Assembly: GCA_009829735.1 (NCBI GenBank)
Contig: CM020618.1
Location: 24,785,346 to 24,849,345, forward strand
Source: Pyropia yezoensis
Taxonomy: Eukaryota; Rhodophyta; Bangiophyceae; Bangiales; Bangiaceae
Direction of reading: 5' to 3'
Length of the DNA: 64,000 nucleotides
A model generated the notes under the pieces. The model was given only the letters and a program-made list of their open reading frames with translations. It made no database searches and was not told the DNA's origin. The translations under genes and the position numbers were made by a program. Below are positions 1 to 10,721 of the stretch, in pieces (within the stretch, counting starts at the first letter, position 1; each line of letters begins with the position of its first letter).

Positions 1-1276
1 GCAACGGAGGGTGCCGACGGAGGCAGGGGGGGTAGCGGCGCCCTGGGCGGGACGGCTACCACGGCAGCCATGATGCTTGCTACCCAGCGGGTGAGGGGAG
101 AGTGGGGGGGGGGGGGGAAAGGCGGACAGGGCGGGGGGAGAGTGGGGTGGGGGGCAGGCGGGGGTGGCCTGGAAGGAGGCTAGGGGGGGGGGGGGGGGGG
201 GGGGGGGAGTGAGGGCAAAGGGGGGAACGCGCTCCGCCGCCCGCCGTCACGCCCGCCCGCGTCGGCCAGCCAGCCGCGCACGCGCCCGCACCGGGTGGTC
301 CCCCCTGCCAGTGCCGTGCGCGTGCGGCTGCGCCCACCCCCACCAGCACCTCCCCCCCCCCCCACCACCGGCGCCTCCACCACCACCGCGACCACCACCA
401 CCGCCGCTGCCGCCACCGTCCCCACCACCAGCCGCCGTCTGCGTCTGCGGCTGCGGCTGCGTCCGCTGCCACCGCCGCGCCCGCGCGCCCGCGCCCCCGT
501 CCCCACCGCCGCCGCTGCCGCCACCGTCCCACCGCCGCCTGCCGGGCGTGCCGCACGGCCGGCCGTCCCGGCCGCCCCCCCCACCACGCACCACCCACCC
601 CCACCGCCCGGCGTGTCGGCAGCGCACGCCCACCGGCGGCGCAACGGCAGCGCGGGCGGGCGGGCGGGCGGCGGGGCGGCGGCCACCGCACCGGCCGCCA
701 CGTCTGCGCGCCCAGGGGCGGGGGCGGGGGGGGTGGCGCGGCGGGGGGGTGGCAGTGCAGGGGGGGGGTGTGGGTGGGGGGGTGGGGGGGGAGCAAGGGG
801 CGCGGCCGCCCTGCCGCCCTGCCGCCCTGCCGGCCGCGGCCGACACGGGCGGGCACCCCCCCCCCCCCCCCCCCCCCCCCCTCACCCCCCCTCCCCCCCA
901 CCCTCCCAAGCCCGCCAGCCACGCACCCTCCCTCACGCACCCCACCCATTCCCCCCCCCCCCCCCCCCCACCCCACCCGGCGTGAAGGCGCCCCCACGGG
1001 CGACCTTGACACGGCAGAGGGGAGGAGGGGGGGGCGCGGGGGGTGGTGGTGTGGGGGGGCGCCACGGGCCGGCGGGCCCCCACGCACCGCGCCAATGACG
1101 GTGGACGCCCCGCGCGGCGCGGCGACCCCCCCCCCCCCCCCCCCCAAAAGAGAGAACAGAGACGTGGGGACGAGCGCCGGCGGTCAGCCACCCACCCACA
1201 CACACGCCCCCAGCAGCAGCAGCAGCAGCAGCCGCAACAACAACAGCAGCAGCAGCAGCAGCAGCAGCCGCAACAA

Positions 1277-1317
<41 letters not shown>

Positions 1318-2147
1318 GCAGCAGCAGCGGCAGCAGCAGCAGCAGCAGCAGCAGCGGCAACAGCAGCGGCAACAGCAGCGGCAGCAGCAGCGGCAGCGGC
1401 GCGGCGGTAGCAGCAGCGTGCGGGCGACGGCCGCCGCTGGCCGACAGCGCCCCCCCGCCGCACGCACGGCGCGCACGCAGCCAACACGTCCTCCAGGCGT
1501 CCCCCCCCCCCCCCCCCCCTCCCCCCCGACGTCCCTCCCCCCCCCCCCCCCCCCCCCCCCCCCTCCCGCCCCGCCCCCCACACCAGGCACGGGCGACCAC
1601 GCCACGCCACACCCCACCACGCCACGCCTCACCCCACCACGCCACACCACGCCACACCACACCACGCCGCTACAGCGGCGGCGGCAACGGCGGCGGCGGC
1701 GACGGCGGCGGCGGCGGCGGCCGTCACCGCTACGGTAGCGGCGGCGGCGGTGGCGGTGGGGGCGGCGGCGGGTGGCGGGTGGGGCCACGGCCCGTGGGGG
1801 CGGGGGCGGGAGCGACTCGCCCTCCCGCGCCCGGCGGGTGGGGGGGGGGGGGGGTCGGGGGGGGTCTTTGGCCGGCCGCCCCTCGGCAGCGGGACACCCC
1901 GCGGCGGCCGCCAACCCCACCGCGGCGGCGGGGGGGCGCGCCCCGCCGCGGCGCGTCCCACCCCGCCCCCCGGCGCCGGCGTGCTGGCCTGGGGGGGGGG
2001 GGGGGGGGGGGGGCAGGCCCAGACGGGCCCGGCGGGCTGGCCGCCGCGCCACGGTGGGCAAGCCCCCCCCCCTCGGCGTGGCGGCAAGGCCGAGGCGGCG
2101 GGGGGGGGAGGGGCGGACCGGTTGGGAGCGACACGCGTGGGGGGCGG

Positions 2148-2178
<31 letters not shown>

Positions 2179-2760
2179 GAAGCGGGGCAAGGACCAGCGG
2201 ATGGGGTCGGTCCCCTCCCCCCCCCCCCCCCCCCCCCCGCCCTCCCCGCGCCTCCCACCTGCCGCCGCCGTCACCTCACCCCGGCAGCGCGGCCGTGGGC
2301 GCCGCCCCCGCTCCCCCCCCCGCATTGGCTCATTGCCGCCCGCCCGCCACCACCGCCGCTGCGGCACTGTCGACGCTGCCGCTGCCGCTACTGCCGCCGC
2401 TGCTGCCGCCGCTGCCGCCGCGGGCGCCGTCACCAGCCACCGTCGCGGCGGCCGCCGGCCGCTGCGGCTGCCGCGGGTTCCGACGAGCCCTGGTGGCGTG
2501 GGACGGGAGGGGGGGATGGGGGGGGGGGGGGGTGGGGGGTGGGGGGGAGGGGGGTGTGGTGACCCACCCCCGCCCAGAGCAGCCACCAGTGGGGCGCGCG
2601 GGCGGGGGGGGGGGGGCAGAGCGCCCGCCCGTAGCCCGCATCCGACGCAGGAGGGGAGGGGTGGGGTGGGGTTTTCGACAGAGGCGGCGAGGCGGGCCAC
2701 GGGGGACCGGGACGCGATGGGGGTGGGCAATGGCCGCGCGTCCCGGCGGCGGCCGCGAGT
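1..2760. repeat. Low-complexity poly-G/poly-C region, no supported gene
   Basis: The stretch is built from alternating homopolymer G and C runs (for example near 185-207, 855-880, 1500-1580, 1840-1850, 1990-2010 and 2145-2175) and GCC/GGC trinucleotide repeats. Long open frames exist on both strands in several phases, as expected where stop codons are rare by composition, and their translations are only Gly, Pro, Ala and Arg runs. No domain, splice structure or leader points to a coding frame. A gene containing the polyglutamine-type repeat at 1211-1400 cannot be excluded. Confidence 0.75.
1211..1400. repeat. CAG/CAA trinucleotide repeat with CGG and CCG interruptions
   Basis: About 190 bases of CAG units broken by CAACAACAA, CCG and CGG. 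On the + strand one frame gives Gln runs with Pro and Arg interruptions and another gives Ser runs; on the - strand Leu, Cys or Ala runs result. CAA/CAG mixing would be silent only in the Gln frame, which is weak support for that frame having been translated. No flanking domain is recognisable. Confidence 0.85.
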
Positions 2761-4038
2761 AGCTGCTACTTAAAACTAGCGCCGTAGCGGGGCCCCCACC
2801 AGACGAGGCGCACCGTCGGCCGGGCACACGTCATCCCGTCGCCAAGGTGCGACGTGGAGCCCCGCGCTCTGCCGACGCGCGCGGCCGACCGGGAAGGCCC
2901 CAGCCCTTCTCTCCTCCTCCTCTTCCCCCATCGTCCGACACCGTACCGTCGGGTATTTACAGTACACGGTGCGTGGAGAGACGGGAGGGAGGCGACAGTA
3001 CTTGTGGTTCGAGAGGATAGAAATTTATGGTAAATACATACAGAAGGCGGACTCTTGGGGTCTTGGCGCACCCACCCGGTCTGCCCCATGATCCCCACAC
3101 ATCGATGGTGCGTGATCCCTGTCGGCCACACTATTCGGCTGGACCACCACCGTTGTGTCCGTTTTGCGCCCCTCGCGGCAGGCAGCTGGCCAAGCGGGGG
3201 ACGGGGCCCCCCGTCGCGCCGCGCGCGCGCGCGCCAACAAAGAAGCAAAATCACAGCGCCTCGGGCCCCCCCTCTGGCCCGTTTCCCGACGCGTCTGCGC
3301 GGACCACGCCGCCCGCCCGGGGGCGGCGCGCCCGCCCGCGCGCGCTCGGTCGGCCGCCGTCGCGGGGGGGGGGTGCCTCCCACCTTGTTAGACGCGCCTG
3401 TCCAGGCTGCGGGCTGCGACGCGCCGCGCTCGACGGCCTCCCGGTTTCGGCGCCCCCCCCCCCCCCCCCCCGCCCCCCCGCCCCCGCCCCTCCGCCCGGC
3501 TTTTCCACGCTCCGGAGCGTGCTCCCGCCCCGCCGGGCGTGCTGCACCCTCCGCCGCCGCGGCGGCCCTGTCATTGGTGGTCGCGCCGTGTGTCTCCCCC
3601 CCCCCCTCCCCCCCCCGTGCGGCCGCTGTGCCGCTCGCTTCCTCTTCCTCTTTGGGCACCCTCGTCTCCTCCTCCTCCCCCCCCCCCCCCCCCCCTCGCG
3701 CTGTGGCCGTTGCCGTGGCGGGTTCGTCCCGGCTGTGCATCGTCGTCTGCCCCCCCGCCCCCTCCCCCCCTCCTCCTCTGCGTGGGTCGGGCGCCGCCAG
3801 CGCACCGTGGCCAGCGCACGGGCACGGGGCGGCGGGTTGTTGATGCGCTGGTGAGGAGGCCCCGTCACCGGCGCACCCGTTTTTGTTGGCGGCCTTGAGT
3901 CCGCCGCCTCCCGCCTCCGCCCCGCTCCCGCCTCCCAGCACAAGGCGCCTTTGGTTGTCCCACCCTCCCCCCCCACCCCTTCCCCCCCCCCCCCCCCCCT
4001 CCCCCCCCCCCCCCCTGTGTCCCCGCAAGGCGCCCTCG
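2761..4038 (+). promoter_or_regulatory. 5' region and C/T-rich leader of the copine gene
   Basis: No gene is seen here. 2930-3160 is relatively AT-rich and may hold the core promoter. From about 3580 to the start codon at 4039 the + strand is dominated by C and T (poly-C blocks at 3675-3695 and 3985-4015), the same strand-specific leader found in front of most host genes in the window. No convincing TATA box is seen. Promoter assignment is inference. Confidence 0.5.
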
Positions 4039-6905
4039 ATGGCTTCCTCCCCCCCACCCCCGCCCTACGCGCCAGGCAGCGGCGGCGCGCCGGGCTACCC
4101 GCCCGCCTCGGGGGGGGCCCCGCCCCCCTATGGCGGCGGCGGTGGCTACCCCGGCGGGCCGCCGCCCGCCTACCCCCCGGCGGTGGCCTACCCGCCGCCG
4201 CACGGCGGGCCGCCGCCGCCCCACTACCCGCCGGGGGCGTACGGGGGGGACCCCGCCGCGGGCTACCACCCGCCCTACCCGCCCCCGCAGCAGCAGCCGC
4301 ACGGGGCGCCGGGCTGGGGCGGCTATGGCCACCCCCCCCACGGCGGCGCGCCGCCACCGCCGCACCAGCCGGGGCTGTCGTCGGCGCCGTCGTCGGGCGC
4401 CTACGCCTACCCGCCGGCGCCCCCTCTGGGGGCGCCGGGCGGCTATGCCTATCCGCCGCCGCCCCAGCAGCAGCAGCAGCAGCAGCAGCCGGGGCTATCG
4501 TCGGCGCCGTCGGGGGGGTACCCGTACCCACCGCCGGCGCAGCCGGCGCTGACGGCTACCGGCTCTGGCGGCTACCCCTACCCGCCCCCGCAGCCGGGGA
4601 TGGCCCCCACCGCGTCGTACCCGTACGGGGCTGGCCAGCCGCAGCAGCCGGGCATGGCCGCGACGCCGTCCTACCCCTACGCCGCATCGCAGCCCGCCCT
4701 GGCGTCTGCCGGGTCCGCCTACTCCTCGTACGGCCCGCCCGGCGCTAGTGGCGCGTTTGGGGCTCACCCAGGAGGCGGCGGCGTGGGCGCCGCGGCGAGC
4801 GGGGTGGTGAGCCTGGAGCTCAGCGCTCAAAACGTGCGCGACAAGGACCTGCTGTCCAAGAGCGACCCGTGTGCGGTCGTGTTTGTGCGCGTTGGCCCCG
4901 CAGTGCCGGGTCCGGGGGCTGCGCGCCCGGCTCACCGGGCTGGGGGGTGGCAAGAGATCGGGCGGACGGTACGTTGGGGCGTATTTTTTGGACAGGGGAG
5001 GCACAAGAGCGCGGGGAGTCAGGGGGGCGGGTCTGGCGTGGCCTACTGTAGATTCTTGAGGCTGGGAGGGCGGGGAGCGCAGCGGCGGGAGGGAAAGGCG
5101 AGGAGCGCGGCAGAGGTTGCTACTGTGCTGGTAGACTGCGGGCGTGGCGCTGGAGTGGCTGGCATTGGCTTTGCTGGGCTTGGCCGGCCGGCCACTCTCT
5201 GCCCCACTTGACTGGGTCTGGTGGGCTCTTTCGGTGACGCTCGTGCTGTTTTCTGACCTCGCTCTGTCTGTCACGGTGCCTCGGCACGATCTTGCTCGCT
5301 GCTTGCGTCGACGCGAACACTGTCGTCACTTGCACTGGCCGCCGCACCCTTCTCCCTTCCCCTGCACCTCCACAGGAGCAAATAAAGAACGACCTGAACC
5401 CGAGGTGGAGTACCCGCATCAAGCTGGACTATCACTTTGAACAGGAGCAGCGCATCCGCATTGCGATCTACGACATTGACTCGCGGTCGAAGGACCTGGG
5501 CGTCCACGATGCGCTCGGTGAGGTGGAAACCACGCTTGGTAACGTGGTGTCCTCCTCACCCTGGACGGAGCGGCTGAAGTACCCAGTGGCGGCGGACAAC
5601 AAGACCATCACAGGGGCGATGCGTGACCTCGGCACCCTCACCGTCGTGGCGCACGAGCAGTCGTCGGCCGGCCGCATCCGTGTGCGCTTCCAGGCGTCGG
5701 CGGAGAAGTTGCCACGGATGGACTTTGGGGGCCTGGGCCGCTCCGATCCCTACCTGATCGTGCGGCAGACCATCCAGCCGGCAGGGGCTGGCGCGGGCGG
5801 GGGCGGCGCGCCCAGAAAGCCGGTGCTTTCCCAAGTTTACAAGACGGAGGTTGTGCGAAGCAACAGCAATCCCCATTGGCGGGTGGCGTCCTTCTTCATC
5901 CAGCGCGCGCCGTCGCAGCCGCTGTCGGACGTCAAACTGATACTCACTGTGATGGACAAAGACGATAACTCCAAGGACGACATGATTGGGGAGGTGCGCC
6001 TTTCCGCTGCGGAGCTGACTGCCACGCCGAGCACCTTCAACATCATCAATGCGGAGAAGAAGAGGCGGAAAGGCAGCCGGTACACGAATTCGGGTAAGCT
6101 GCGGCTGGCCAACGTCAGCGTCACGCCGATGCCCACGTTTGTGCAGTACCTGCAAAACGCGTCCCTGTCCATGCGCTTCATCATTGCGATTGACTTCACG
6201 GGCAGCAATGGGGACCCCAGGACGCCTCAGTCCCTGCACTCCATGGCGGACCCCGTGAACCGGCCCAACGAGTACGTGCGCGCGCTGACGTCGGTGGGTT
6301 CCGTTCTGGCGTCGTACGACCCGACACAGCAGTTTGCGGCACTGGGCTTTGGTGGCGAGCTCCCGGGCTCGGGCCAGAGATCCGTGTCTCACAACTTTTC
6401 CCTCAACGGTTCGTCGAATCCCTACTGCTCGGGCATTCCTGGCGTCCTCAACGAGTACCAGCGGTGCTTGTGGGAAGTGCGCCTGTCGGGCCCCACCTAC
6501 GCCGCGCCCATCATCCGGCACGCGATGCAGCTGGCACGGGCTCCGCCCCCTGCCGGCGGGCTGTCCTATTACGTGCTCCTGCTGCTCACCGACGGGGTGC
6601 TCAATGATATGGACGCAACAGTGTCGGCCATCATTGATGCCTGTGAGTTGCCACTGAGCATCGCGATTGTGGGGATCGGCGGCGCCGACTTTGGTAACAT
6701 GCGCGTGCTGGACGCAGACAATGTGCGGCTGCGTAGCCGAGACGGGCGGACGGCGTCGGCAGATATTGTCAACTTTGTGGGCTTTCGGGAACGGGGCGGG
6801 GACCCGTCTGCCCTGGCGGCTGAAGTGCTGGCCGAGGTGCCTAACCGGGTGGTCGAGTACTTCGTGGAACGCAACAAAATGCCACGGGCGGTGGCACCGT
6901 CATGA
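4039..6905 (+). CDS. Copine: proline-rich N-terminus, two C2 domains, copine (vWA-type) domain
   Basis: Copines are Ca2+-dependent phospholipid-binding proteins that act at membranes. Two exons, 4039-4968 and 5376-6905, joined across a GT-AG intron of 407 bases (donor gtacgt, acceptor ccacag), give 819 residues. Residues 1 to about 250 are Pro/Gly/Tyr-rich with PYPPP-type repeats, an extension absent from typical copines of about 530-580 residues. C2A begins near residue 255 (LLSKSDPCAVVF) and continues across the intron, where EIGRT joins EQIKNDLNP, a classic copine C2A stretch. C2B follows (GRSDPYLIV, NPHWRVASF). The copine domain holds FIIAIDFTGSNGDP (MIDAS-like D-x-T-x-S), LGFGG and LLLLTDGVLNDM. 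The ATG at 4039 is the first in frame after the leader. Family call is secure; the membrane or signalling role is not predictable from sequence. Confidence 0.95.
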
Positions 6906-7399
6906 GCGCCCGGCCGCGGGGGTCTGAGTTGGCTTGGTGGGAGCGCCAGCTCCTTGGGGCTCGCCAGCCTACGTTTTTCTTTGTTGGCTGTGCCGCGTGT
7001 CAGGTCTGATGTACTCGGCCTGTGACTGAAGGTGTTTGGCTTTTGTTATCTGATTTCTGGCGCGTGCCATCAGATGTCCCTTGTCGACTGGCAAGGGGCA
7101 ACCACCGGCTCCGCATGGCGGTTGCCGTCGTCGCAACGGCGGTTGTGACTGTGGTCGGATTGTAGCGGCGTCCATACCCGCCGCTGATGCGTGGCACGTC
7201 AGCCCGCACTTGGGGAGAAGAGTGCAGCAACTATGACCAGGGTGAACAAGTAAAGTGAGAGCAGCAGCAGGGACATGCCGTTGTTGGAGATCCCCGAGTG
7301 AGGGAATCACAAAAAAGAAACAAGCAATCGATCCAACCATCGTGAACGTCCCACACCGCGCGCAATACCACCAACATACGTACGTTGCACAGGAACAAC
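6906..7399. other. Convergent 3' intergenic region
   Basis: Lies between the stop codons of the copine gene (+) and the SLC45-like gene (-). It should contain both 3' UTRs. No ORF with support, tRNA or repeat is seen. Confidence 0.6.
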
Positions 7400-9112
7400 C
7401 TACTCCTCCGCCTCCACGTCATCGTCAAAAAGGTCAACCCGCAGAGCGTAGATGAGCACAAGCCCGACCATCGCAAAGCCAGAGCCAACGAGCATAACCA
7501 CGCTCACGTCCCCATTCACCTTAGACAGAATCCAAGGGGATCCAAGGCTCACAAACAGCTGCGGAAAGCTCTGGCTGACATTGAACAGCGTAGTGAAGAG
7601 GCCGACCCGGTCGGGGAAGCGGCGGTTGAGGGCAGCGCCAACGAGCGCCCAGGGAACGGCCATAGTCGTCGCCCACACCACCCCAAACGCAGCCATCATG
7701 CTCAGCGCAGCCGCTTTCAGGGCCAACGACGGCTCGCCCTGGCCAGGGGTGCCGCGAATGAAAAAGGCAGCAGCAAGGCATAGCGCCTCGACGAGCTGGG
7801 AGAAGCCATACACACGCAGGGTGCCGAACCGCGCCAGCAGTGGCGTGATCATGGGCGAGTATATGACAGTGACCAGGGCAGTGAGGAAGTTTCCGACCCC
7901 GCCCAGGCGCACACCCTGCCGGAAATGGTGAAGCGCTTCAGGAGACGCGTGGGGTGTGGAGGAGCCCATGAAGACGTTGCGGCCGACCCAAGTATTAATG
8001 AACACAAACAGAGTGAAGAAGCCGTACCACGTGAACAGCTGCACCATAAAAATGCGCCAAAAGGGGCGGGGCGCCTCGCCCAGCATGGACAGCATTGATA
8101 CGGCCGGCACGAGGGCGGTGGGTTCCTGATCATCGGCGGGGGCGGCCGCCCCGTCTGGGCTGGCGGCCGTCGAGCCTGTCACGACGGGCGAGATGGTCCC
8201 GTACGAGGAACCAGGCACGTTGACCAAGGAGGTAGAGGTGGCCGCGTCGCCCGACTCCTCCTCGTCCTCTTCAATAATCGGGTCCTCCTTGACGTACCAC
8301 ACGCACAGCCCAACGGTGGTGAGCAAGATAAAGGCCGAGAGGGTAAAGAGCGCCTGGACGCTGGTGCGGAACCAGGGCATGATGACCACAAGGCGGACCG
8401 AACTGAGGAGGGAGCCGACCAGGTTGCCCATCCCCGTCATGAGCCCAATGTACGAATTGCCCAGCGGCTGCTGCCGCTCCGACGCCACGTCCGTCACCAA
8501 CGCGCGCAGGGGCGCCTGGATGGCCTGGATGCTGAAGTCCAGCAAGAAAAACCCACCCACCGCCAGGATGATGGCCATCCGCTCGCCCGCGGGGTCCACC
8601 AGGTCGCCCGTGGCGCTGCCCACAATGCCGTCCGAGCCGGCCAGCCACGGCCCGAGCGCGTCGGCGTTGGAAAAAACGATCAGCGCAACCGAGGTGAGGA
8701 TGGCGCCGACAATCAGAAACGGGCGGCGCCTCCCCAACGACAAGGTGCACGCGTCGCTCGCAACGCCCACAATCGGCTGCACAATGAGGCCCGACAGGGG
8801 TCCGGCCAGCCACGCCAGCGACACGTGCCGCTCATCGACGCCGAGCAGCTGGAGGGTGGAGGAGCCCCGGTTGATCTGCACTGAGTAGCAGCACTGGACG
8901 CCGAGCATGGCCGACGTGAGGATGATCAGCCGCCACCGCTCAATGCCCGGGTCCGCCACCCGCCGGCCGGGCTTGAGCGGCACCCCATCACTGTCGAGCG
9001 TCACCGGCGCGCCGGGGTCGTACCAGGAGAGCGTCGAGGCGGTGGGATCACCAAAGGCGCGGCCAGCCCCGGCGCCGCCGCCGCCATAGCTAACGCCGCT
9101 GTCCCCGCCCAT
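7400..9112 (-). CDS. SLC45/sucrose-transporter-like MFS carrier (GPH family)
   Basis: A 570-residue membrane transporter, probably sugar/H+ symport across the plasma membrane or tonoplast by family analogy. The N-terminal membrane half carries SLAWLAGPLSGLIVQPIVG followed by SLGRRRPFLIVGAI; the RRRPF motif after the second or third helix is diagnostic of SLC45 and plant sucrose carriers. A cytosolic loop around residues 290-340 is acidic and Ser/Ala-rich (IIEEDEEESG), followed by the C-terminal helix bundle ending in an acidic tail (DLFDDDVEAEE). About 12 helices are visible. The first ATG is at 9112; the frame stays open upstream only with a TTG at 9205. The + strand just upstream (9113-9260) is A/G-rich, so the mRNA leader is C/T-rich. 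Intronless. Substrate is unknown. Confidence 0.88.
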   Translation of the reverse strand: MGGDSGVSYGGGGAGAGRAFGDPTASTLSWYDPGAPVTLDSDGVPLKPGRRVADPGIERWRLIILTSAMLGVQCCYSVQINRGSSTLQLLGVDERHVSLAWLAGPLSGLIVQPIVGVASDACTLSLGRRRPFLIVGAILTSVALIVFSNADALGPWLAGSDGIVGSATGDLVDPAGERMAIILAVGGFFLLDFSIQAIQAPLRALVTDVASERQQPLGNSYIGLMTGMGNLVGSLLSSVRLVVIMPWFRTSVQALFTLSAFILLTTVGLCVWYVKEDPIIEEDEEESGDAATSTSLVNVPGSSYGTISPVVTGSTAASPDGAAAPADDQEPTALVPAVSMLSMLGEAPRPFWRIFMVQLFTWYGFFTLFVFINTWVGRNVFMGSSTPHASPEALHHFRQGVRLGGVGNFLTALVTVIYSPMITPLLARFGTLRVYGFSQLVEALCLAAAFFIRGTPGQGEPSLALKAAALSMMAAFGVVWATTMAVPWALVGAALNRRFPDRVGLFTTLFNVSQSFPQLFVSLGSPWILSKVNGDVSVVMLVGSGFAMVGLVLIYALRVDLFDDDVEAEE

Positions 9113-10167
9113 CACCGCCCAGTGCCAGGGGGAGCACGGGGGAGAGGGGTGGGAGGGAAGGGGAGGTGGGCTGTGGGAGGCGGGGTGGCCAAAAGCGGAA
9201 ACCAATAATGCACGGGAGGGCGATGCCCAAGAGGGGGGGGGGCGCGTGGGGGGGAGGAGGGGCGGTGCGACAGCTGGTAGCTCACTCGCGGGGCCAAGGC
9301 AGCCGTGGGCGGGTGGTGGTGGTGCTCTGCTGGTCCTCCCCAGCCCGCGGGCCCGTTGTGCTCAGTGTGCCCCCTCCTCCCCCGCCGCCCCCCCTCCCCC
9401 CCCCCCACCCAACGCCCCTGAGCGATGGACGATTCGGCAGAGTGGCGGCCGCGCGCCCTGGTCACTGCAACCGGGCGGGAAGTGAGCGCCGGACGGGGGC
9501 GGCTCTCGCCAGCGCGCTCGCGGGTGTGCAGACCACGCGGGTCGCAGGGGAGGGAGGAGGGGAGGAGGCGCACGTCACCGCCGCCCCCACCACCACCACC
9601 ACTGCGACAGCCTGCTCCTGTGCCAACGCCAAGCGCACGCTGGGGAGGGTACGGGTGGGGGGGCGGACGTCCGCGGCTATGCTGGCGGCCCTGAGGAGAC
9701 CGTTTGCACCGACAGCGTCTTGCAGCGTCGGATCTCCAGGGCGGCCTTGCACGGTGGTCGGGGCCACAAGGCATGGGGCGTACGGGTGGGGGGGGGGACA
9801 CCTGCTGTGCTCGTGGCGGGCCTGGCTCCCCGTTTTGGTTTACACTAAAAAAAACGGCGGACGCCTTCCATCCTGGCACATTCCACATGAGCAACTGAAT
9901 CCAAACAAAAGAAGTGCAGGAACTGGCGACGGATATGCATCGTCAGAAGATGTGCATCGTCAGTGGTGTATTGGACCATGACACGGGTGTCGGTCCTCGG
10001 TGCGTCGTGTCGTCTACGCACCCGCAATGTACCCCTCGGGACATCGTCCACCGTGCTAGACCCTCTCTTCGTCCTCCTTATTTCTCCTCCTATTTTCGTC
10101 CTCCGTGCACGCCCCGTGATCTTGTCCACCTCTCCCTCACACCCTTCCCTTTGCTCGTCCACCTCAT
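9113..10167. other. Intergenic region: promoter of the SLC45-like gene and 3' side of PWP2
   Basis: 9113-9300 is A/G-rich on the + strand, matching a pyrimidine-rich leader for the leftward gene. 9840-10160 is AT-richer and pyrimidine-rich, probably the PWP2 3' flank. A 15-base imperfect direct repeat lies at 9932-9946 and 9949-9963 (14 of 15 bases equal). No gene is supported. Confidence 0.5.
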
Positions 10168-10690
10168 CTAGGCGCCCGCCCCGCCCCCCTCCCCAGCCGC
10201 CGCTGCCGTCCGCACACGCGCTTCCCGTGCCGCCGAGGCGCGCAGGTAGGCCAGTGCGTGCGTATTGTCCTCACAGACCCCCGCCAGGCGCTCCCAGTGC
10301 GCCGCAACGGCCCGCTGCAGCGCCCGCAGCGCCGCGTCGACGGCCCCCCCCCCCGCCCCCCGCGCGGCGAGCGCCCGGCCGTGGGCGCCCAGCAGGGCGG
10401 CGGCGACCGACAGGTCAAACTCGAGGTGGACGCTCCCCGACCGGAGCCGCCCCGCGAGGGCGCGGGCCAGCCCCAGCGCTGCGCCCCGGGGGAGGCCCCG
10501 CACCACGGCGGGCACGTCGGCGGAGGGGACTGCCGACAGGGCGCCGTTGGTGACCGCCGCGTCGCCCAGCCGCAGCGCCAGCGTCAGCGCCGACACCGCG
10601 TCGCCGCGGGCGGTCGCGCGCCGCACCGCCGCGGCGGTAACGTCCTCGCCCAGGTCGGACGGGTCAAAGAGGAGCGCGTCGGCCGCGTCC

Positions 10691-10721
<31 letters not shown>

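Noticed and set aside
247-2730. Very long open frames of Gly, Pro, Ala and Arg on both strands
   Set aside because: They overlap each other in several phases, translate homopolymer DNA and show no domain; stop codons are simply rare in this composition.
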